DNA from: Jatrophihabitans sp.
GTDB lineage: Bacteria > Actinomycetota > Actinomycetes > Mycobacteriales > Jatrophihabitantaceae
Direction of reading: 5' to 3'
DNA length: 10,918 bases
Assembly: GCA_025966255.1 (NCBI GenBank)
Contig: JAOPVG010000004.1
Coordinates: 1 to 10,918 of the forward strand
The notes beneath the pieces were generated by a model that had not been told where the DNA came from, did no database searches, and saw only the letters and a program-made list of their open reading frames with translations. The position numbers were made by a program, and so were the translations under genes. Of this stretch, positions 6,593 to 10,918 are shown piece after piece. Within the stretch, counting starts at the first letter, position 1. Each line of letters begins with the position of its first letter.

Positions 6593-9500
6593 TCAGTCGT
6601 TGGGGCGGCGGTGTCGTGCGGCGTGCTCCAGATCGCTGATCTCGCGCATCAGGTCAGTCGTTGCGGGCTGCTCTGTGTCATCGGGGCTGATCTCGTCGTC
6701 GAGGACAGCGGACAATTGGCGATGCAGTGCACGGGCCAGGTGCGGCGCGCCCTGCTCCATGGCGGCGCGGACGCCGAGCTGCACCAGCCGCTCCTCGTAC
6801 GGGCTCGCCTTCAATCCGGTGGTGGCCACCAGGTAGGCGGTCGCGGTGTCTCCGCGCGCCAGTGCGCGGGTCGCGACCTCGAGAGCGAGGTCGACGACCG
6901 CTGCCTCGACGTCGGTGACGTAGCCCTCGAGGAACACCCAGTCCGGCTGGAAGTCCTCGAACGGGCGGCCACGCACCAGGGCGAGCGCCTGCAGTTTGCT
7001 GTCGTCGTCTCCGGTGGCGAGGGCACGGAACTCCTGCCAGTCGCACAGCACGGTGTCGGCGAACATGCGGCCCCGCCCGGCCTTCTCCAGCTGGTTCCAC
7101 ACGTAGCCCTTGAGCTCGTTGAGCCGGCTGCGCAGGGCGTGGTCGTTGAACTCGCGGTCGGGGTTGATGGCCTCCCAAAGCGCCTGCGGCTGGACGGGGC
7201 GGCGGTGCAGCGCCAGGTAGACAGCGATCTGCCGCATCGCGTCGCCGAGCGTCGACCGGGTACCGGTGATCCGGACCGGCCCGAGCACGTCGATCCGCAC
7301 TTGCGGCGGCCGCTCCTGCGATGCGTCACCCCGGCCGTTGAGCGGACCCTCCACTGCGTCGGCTGCCTGGCTAGGCAGAACGGCACCGTCCACCTGGTCG
7401 TCGGTGCTGTCGCTTTCGGTGCTGTCGCGGTCGGTGCTGTCGTTGTCGGTGCTGTCGTTGTCGGCGCTGTCCTGCTCGACGGCGGCGTCCGGCTGGTCTG
7501 CCTGAGGCCTGGTGGGACTGTGGTCGGTGAGCGCATGGCCGGGCGTGTCGAACGTCGTCAGGTCAAGGACCTGACTTGGCGTGGGGTTCTCGGGTGGGGG
7601 CGGGTTGTCGTGCTCGCGCGCGACGAGCCCGGGATCTGCCTGATCGGCGTGCGGCGGGTCTTGGGCGTGCTCAAGTAGCCGCAGCACGGTGGCGAGCTGG
7701 TCGCTGGTGATGGCGGGCGGTGCGAGCCGGTCGGCGATGCCGGGGATGGTGACGGTCCCGTCGCTGTGGACGGTCCAGGTCGCTGCGTCCGGGTGTGGGT
7801 CGGTGAGGACGACGCAGATCGGCCGGCGCGGGTCGTGTGCGGCGTGCAGGATCTCCGCTGGCAGTTCGGCCGCGGTGAAGCCGAAGAGCACGTCGGGTGC
7901 GGTGCCGATGCTGTCCCAGGCATCGAGGCGACGACGCTCCTCCAGCGTCGGTTCCGGCATGGCCGCTTCGGCTGACTTCCAGGCGACACCTCGCTGCCGC
8001 TGGCCGGCGGGACGGTCCTCGCGCCCTGGGTCTTGGTCGTCCATGTCGTGCGCTGCGACGGCGGTGGGGCGCAGGGTCACCAGGTCGCTTGTGGTGAGCA
8101 CGTCGGCACGATCGGTGCCGACGGCCAGGGACGCGAACGGCGGCGCCAGCAGGATCCGGCTGAGCTCGAACCACGGCGCGCCGGCGAGCTGCAGAACCCA
8201 GCCGGCCAACACCGGCACGACACGTTCGTCGGCTCCGGATTCGCTGAGCTGGCTGCGGTCCTCATCCACGTGCGGGTCCGGGACGCGCTCGGGTTGGACA
8301 CTGAGCAGGCCGCGGTGTTCGAGGTTCACCAGGCACGTGCTGCCGCCGAGGGTCCCGACGGGAAGCAGCAGCGGGTGTGGATCGGCGTGCTCCTGCAGCT
8401 GCTGGTTCAGCCTGTCGGTGAGCGAGACGGTGCGGGTGGTCGCGAACAGGAACGGTCGCTGGTCGGCGGGCAGCAGCCAGCCGCGTTCGGTCGCGACGAA
8501 CGGTCCCGCGGCGGGCGGCAGCACGGGCGGTGACGCCGCGTCCGGTGCCAGCACGAGCTCGATGCTGTTGTCGGGGTGGTGCCAGACCGCGGAGACCGAG
8601 ACCGCACGTTGTGACGATGAGGTACCGGTGGGCGGCGGCGGGGTGTCGCCGAGCGCTGCCTGTTCGGTGGCGGGCTCGTCGGTCGCGCCTGCGCGGGCGG
8701 CCAGCAGCAGGGTGAGGCGGACGGCGGCGGCGATCTCGTCGGCGCTGCGAGCCTGCCGGCGAAGCGCGGCCTCGGCGTCGAGCAGGTCCGGTGGCGGCGC
8801 GGCCGGCCGGGTGCCGGGTGGACGACGACGGGCGGCGATCTTGCGTCGTCGGGTGAGGCCGGTGAGCAGTCCCGCCGCGGCGAGTCCGAGCAGACCCACC
8901 TCGAGGGCCCGCTGACTCTGCTGTTCCCAGACGGACGGCGCACGCTCGTCGGGTCGAGGTGCCCGCGCTGCGCCTGTCGGGGCGTTGCTCGAGGCGGGTG
9001 ACGTGTGGTCGTCTTCCTGGCTGGGCACCGCACGCGCGGTGCGTGCTGCTCCGGGATCGACGGTTGCCTCCGTGGGAGCTGCGGGCAGGGATTGCGCCGC
9101 CGGGGGCTCCACCGAGATCCGCGCCGGAGGGTCGGTGCGATCGGCGCTGGCCTCACCGGGAGTATCTGCACGTGATTCGTGTGCGGCGTCGCGCACCGGG
9201 TCGGCGATGTCGGCGTGGTTGGGGACGTGTCGTGTGACGGCGTCGACCGGGAGGGCGCGGGCGTCCGGGGGGAGATAAAGCGTCCAGCCGGGGCGGATGT
9301 AGCTCGCGTCGGTGAGTCGGTGCCCGTCGGGCATCAGGCGCCCTCGGTTGAGCTGGTAGATGTCGTGCCAGCGCGTCCCGTCACCGAGGTGTCGTTCGGC
9401 GATCCCCCACAGCGTGTCGTGGTGCCTTCCTTCGGGTGGCAGGACCCGACATTCGATCACCGGTCCAGGACGCGCCGGCGACCGATGCTTCGCCGGCCCT

Positions 9501-10105
9501 GTCGTCGACTGTGGGTGCGAGTGGTCAGGCCCGGCGATGGCGGGGGTCGCGGGGGCGGGAGATGCGCGCGTCTCCGCTGCGGTCCAGCTGGCCGACGTGG
9601 TGATCGCTGTGGTCGGCCCGGGCGTTGTGCGCGCGGGGGTGAACCCGGTGACCGTGGACGCGCCCCCTCCGAGCAGCAGGGCCGCGACGAGGTGTGAGGC
9701 GAGCAGTTGGTTGGCGCCGAACAGAAAGCCCGGCAGCGGCATCCGCCGATGGCTGCCGCGTGCCTGCTGCAGGAACTCCAGGATGAGCGACGCGAGCAGA
9801 TGCAGCCAGCTGATCCAGGCGAAAGCAGCCAGCAGCCAGACCAGGGTGCGATCGTCGATCGGGTTGGTGAGACCGGCGCTGGACCGCAGACTCGCGGGGA
9901 CCTCGAGCGGGTTGCCGGTCAACCAGAGCAACAGCAGCGGCGGACCAGCGACGACGACAGCGATCGCCGCAAGTGCAGCAAGCAGCCGCAGCGCGCGTCG
10001 CGCGGCCAGCTGTTGCGCAGCCATGGGCGCAGCGCCGGATCGGGATGCACGACCGGTTACCCGAGCTTCATCCTTGTCCTCACTACTGCGGGTGCCTGTC
10101 CTCAT
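6593..10105 (-). CDS. Membrane-anchored LysM and winged-helix/BTAD regulator
   Basis: This 1170-residue protein combines envelope and regulatory domains. Likely membrane helices are at about 38-61, 88-111, 130-148 and 398-416. A LysM-type domain lies at about 217-281: it contains DTLWGIAERHLGDGTRWHDI, then LNRGRLMPDG and IRPGWTLYLP. A Pro/Ala/Thr-rich linker covers 282-390. After helix four comes a strongly basic stretch (419-428), then a long region to about 850 that I cannot assign. An Asp/Ser/Thr repeat (879-902) precedes the C-terminal winged helix (about 935-1028, from VRIDVLGPVRITG) and BTAD/TPR-like domain (about 1031-1140, containing FEDFQPDWVFLEGYVTDVEA). The C-terminus resembles AfsR/SARP regulators. 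Basic residues flank the helices so that LysM would face outside and the DNA-binding end the cytoplasm. The start ATG at 10105 has AGGAGG about 7 nt upstream and lies 19 nt beyond the TadG-like stop; upstream frame to 10252 overlaps that gene. Its target genes are unknown. Confidence 0.88.
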   Translation of the reverse strand: MRTGTRSSEDKDEARVTGRASRSGAAPMAAQQLAARRALRLLAALAAIAVVVAGPPLLLLWLTGNPLEVPASLRSSAGLTNPIDDRTLVWLLAAFAWISWLHLLASLILEFLQQARGSHRRMPLPGFLFGANQLLASHLVAALLLGGGASTVTGFTPARTTPGPTTAITTSASWTAAETRASPAPATPAIAGPDHSHPQSTTGPAKHRSPARPGPVIECRVLPPEGRHHDTLWGIAERHLGDGTRWHDIYQLNRGRLMPDGHRLTDASYIRPGWTLYLPPDARALPVDAVTRHVPNHADIADPVRDAAHESRADTPGEASADRTDPPARISVEPPAAQSLPAAPTEATVDPGAARTARAVPSQEDDHTSPASSNAPTGAARAPRPDERAPSVWEQQSQRALEVGLLGLAAAGLLTGLTRRRKIAARRRPPGTRPAAPPPDLLDAEAALRRQARSADEIAAAVRLTLLLAARAGATDEPATEQAALGDTPPPPTGTSSSQRAVSVSAVWHHPDNSIELVLAPDAASPPVLPPAAGPFVATERGWLLPADQRPFLFATTRTVSLTDRLNQQLQEHADPHPLLLPVGTLGGSTCLVNLEHRGLLSVQPERVPDPHVDEDRSQLSESGADERVVPVLAGWVLQLAGAPWFELSRILLAPPFASLAVGTDRADVLTTSDLVTLRPTAVAAHDMDDQDPGREDRPAGQRQRGVAWKSAEAAMPEPTLEERRRLDAWDSIGTAPDVLFGFTAAELPAEILHAAHDPRRPICVVLTDPHPDAATWTVHSDGTVTIPGIADRLAPPAITSDQLATVLRLLEHAQDPPHADQADPGLVAREHDNPPPPENPTPSQVLDLTTFDTPGHALTDHSPTRPQADQPDAAVEQDSADNDSTDNDSTDRDSTESDSTDDQVDGAVLPSQAADAVEGPLNGRGDASQERPPQVRIDVLGPVRITGTRSTLGDAMRQIAVYLALHRRPVQPQALWEAINPDREFNDHALRSRLNELKGYVWNQLEKAGRGRMFADTVLCDWQEFRALATGDDDSKLQALALVRGRPFEDFQPDWVFLEGYVTDVEAAVVDLALEVATRALARGDTATAYLVATTGLKASPYEERLVQLGVRAAMEQGAPHLARALHRQLSAVLDDEISPDDTEQPATTDLMREISDLEHAARHRRPND
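7401..7475 (-). repeat. 15-bp tandem repeat inside the LysM/BTAD gene
   Basis: Five consecutive 15-bp units, with plus-strand consensus TCGGTGCTGTCGTTG, encode a five-residue Asp/Ser/Thr motif (NDSTD-like) at about residues 879-902 of the protein. The units differ at a few bases and the fifth is the most divergent. The repeat keeps the frame and gives an acidic flexible linker just before the winged-helix domain. Its length may vary between strains. Confidence 0.8.
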
Positions 10106-10124
10106 CTCTGTTCCTCCTGCGCTG

Positions 10125-10661
10125 TCAGCCGTGGCCGAGGACGGTGCGGATGCCGGTGACGGCGGTGGCGTCGGCGATGGAGTGGACGTGCAGGCGGTTG
10201 ACCCCGACGAGCCCGAGCAGGACGGTGGCGCTGCTCGCGGTGACCTCCACATGCACCCGCTGTCCCTCGCTCGTGGTGGTGACGGTGGCGCGGCAGGTCG
10301 CCTGCGGGTCGCTGAGCGTGACGTAGCGGCAGGCGGCGTCCTGCGCGGAGGCGATGTCGAGGTAGCCGGTGGAGCCGGTGCTCCGGGTGGCGTCGGTGTC
10401 CAGGCGGTCCGCTCCCGCGCGGGCTGCCTGTTCGGCGAGATCGACGGCCTGTTGCCGGGCGGCCAGCTGCCGGCCGCCGTCCAAGACGAGCCCGGCGAGA
10501 CCGAACAGGGCCGGAGTCAGGAGCAGCAGCATCACCGCCGCCGCACCCTCCTCCACGCAACCTCGTGCGAGGCCGGCGCCCCGTCGCCGCGCCGCCATCA
10601 GGGACATCGACTCCCGTTGGGTCGGGTGCTGCGGCTTGTGTCCGGCCGGCCGCCTGATCAT
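10125..10661 (-). CDS. TadG-like / TadE-G family pilus assembly protein
   Basis: The 178-residue protein has a basic N-terminus and then the hallmark EEGAAAVMLLLLTPALFGLAGLVLDGG (about 37-63), a single membrane helix typical of Flp pilus-assembly TadG-like proteins. The helix is followed by RQLAARQQAVDLAEQAARAGAD (64-85), the usual amphipathic segment. The remaining part includes DAACRYV and ATCRATV, giving two cysteines that could pair outside the membrane. Related proteins sit in the cytoplasmic membrane with the C-terminus outside and help assemble or anchor Tad pili. The ATG at 10661 overlaps the stop of the TadE-like gene (ATGA) and has GGGAG about 6 nt upstream. An alternative start is MSLMAARRRG, 18 codons later. 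A longer frame to 10856 runs inside the upstream gene and is rejected. It is likely co-transcribed with its neighbours on both sides. Confidence 0.85.
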   Translation of the reverse strand: MIRRPAGHKPQHPTQRESMSLMAARRRGAGLARGCVEEGAAAVMLLLLTPALFGLAGLVLDGGRQLAARQQAVDLAEQAARAGADRLDTDATRSTGSTGYLDIASAQDAACRYVTLSDPQATCRATVTTTSEGQRVHVEVTASSATVLLGLVGVNRLHVHSIADATAVTGIRTVLGHG

Positions 10662-10918
10662 CGGTCGCTCCCAGGCGAGGTGAGGGTGCCGCTGTAGATA
10701 TCGAGGGGAACGGTCGCGCGAGCCGTGAGCGTGGACCGTCCGGGCAGCCCCGACACGACCAGGGAGGACAGGTCCAGCGTGCAGCGGATCGTGACCGTGA
10801 CCTGCCCTCCCGGGCGGAAGGCGGTGGTGTCGGTGGCGATCTGCGGGTCGCGGCATTCGAGTCCGGCGCCAGAGAGGTCGACGGTCGCGGTCGACGCGGC
10901 CGCCTGGGCCGCGGCGTC
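10658..10918 (-). CDS. TadE-like pseudopilin, N-terminus cut by window edge
   Basis: Eighty-six residues of a C-terminus are present; the start and the diagnostic N-terminal helix lie beyond the right edge. The visible part runs DAAAQAAASTATVDLSGAGL, then ATDTTAFRPGGQVTVTIRCT, DLSSLVVSGLPGRSTLTARA and TVPLDIYSGT. This is the usual end of actinobacterial TadE-like proteins: an Ala-rich segment, two cysteines (LECRDP and TIRCTL), a beta-rich stretch and a final VPLDIY motif. TadE-like proteins are minor pseudopilins of Tad/Flp pili, processed by a prepilin peptidase. The stop overlaps the TadG-like start by 4 nt. The rest of a Tad operon (tadA/B/C-like genes) would be expected to the right, which is not visible here. 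Confidence 0.8.
   Translation of the reverse strand, partial: DAAAQAAASTATVDLSGAGLECRDPQIATDTTAFRPGGQVTVTIRCTLDLSSLVVSGLPGRSTLTARATVPLDIYSGTLTSPGSDR

Noticed and set aside
6260..7678. A plus-strand open frame of about 470 codons opposite the end of the LysM/BTAD gene
   Set aside because: It overlaps the well-supported BTAD domain coding strand and the small plus-strand gene in another frame. The VGAVVVGAVV stretch is only the mirror of the 15-bp repeat.
9360..10697. A plus-strand open frame of about 445 codons opposite LysM, TadG-like and TadE-like genes
   Set aside because: It crosses three genes supported by family features on the other strand and has no recognisable domain.

Overview
The window is very GC-rich. 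Nearly all of its coding sequence lies on the minus strand, and almost every gene uses GC-ending codons, with short or overlapping gene junctions. Together with the protein families present (SCO6880-type protein, DUF6112-like protein, TadE/TadG-like proteins, a LysM/BTAD regulator), this points to a filamentous or Pseudonocardiaceae-like actinomycete. The genus is inference. I see no rRNA, tRNA, CRISPR array, integrase, relaxase or transposase in the window.

Read in the direction of transcription (high to low coordinates), the right part holds the end of a TadE-like pseudopilin gene (10658-10918, cut by the window edge). A TadG-like protein (10125-10661) overlaps it by 4 bp. Next comes a very large membrane-anchored LysM plus winged-helix/BTAD protein (6593-10105). 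These three look like the tail of a Tad/Flp-type pilus operon fused to an AfsR/SARP-like regulator.

The middle (6075-6592) is the only real break. It has a small plus-strand membrane-protein gene (6327-6542) and a 252-bp divergent intergenic region. That region carries three copies of a 17-bp motif, CGCACG-N5-CGCACG, two direct and one inverted with one mismatch, plus two short palindromes. It looks like the control region for the genes on either side.

The left part (1-6074) is a tight minus-strand operon for a type IV secretion-like machine. The order is a DUF6112-like small membrane protein, a TrbL/VirB6-like polytopic protein, an SCO6880-family protein (VirB3 / VirB4 N-terminal-like), an ArdC-like ssDNA-binding/metallopeptidase-type antirestriction protein, and a VirB4-like ATPase cut by the left edge. 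Junctions are 1 nt, 1 nt, a 4-nt ATGA overlap and a 4-nt GTGA overlap, so the products are probably translated in a coupled way. The ATPase gene starts with GTG.

Taken together, the genes suggest an integrated or plasmid-borne conjugation/secretion module next to a Tad-like surface appendage. A transmembrane, potentially peptidoglycan-sensing transcription factor sits between the two. No relaxase or integrase is visible, so mobility of the element itself is inferred.
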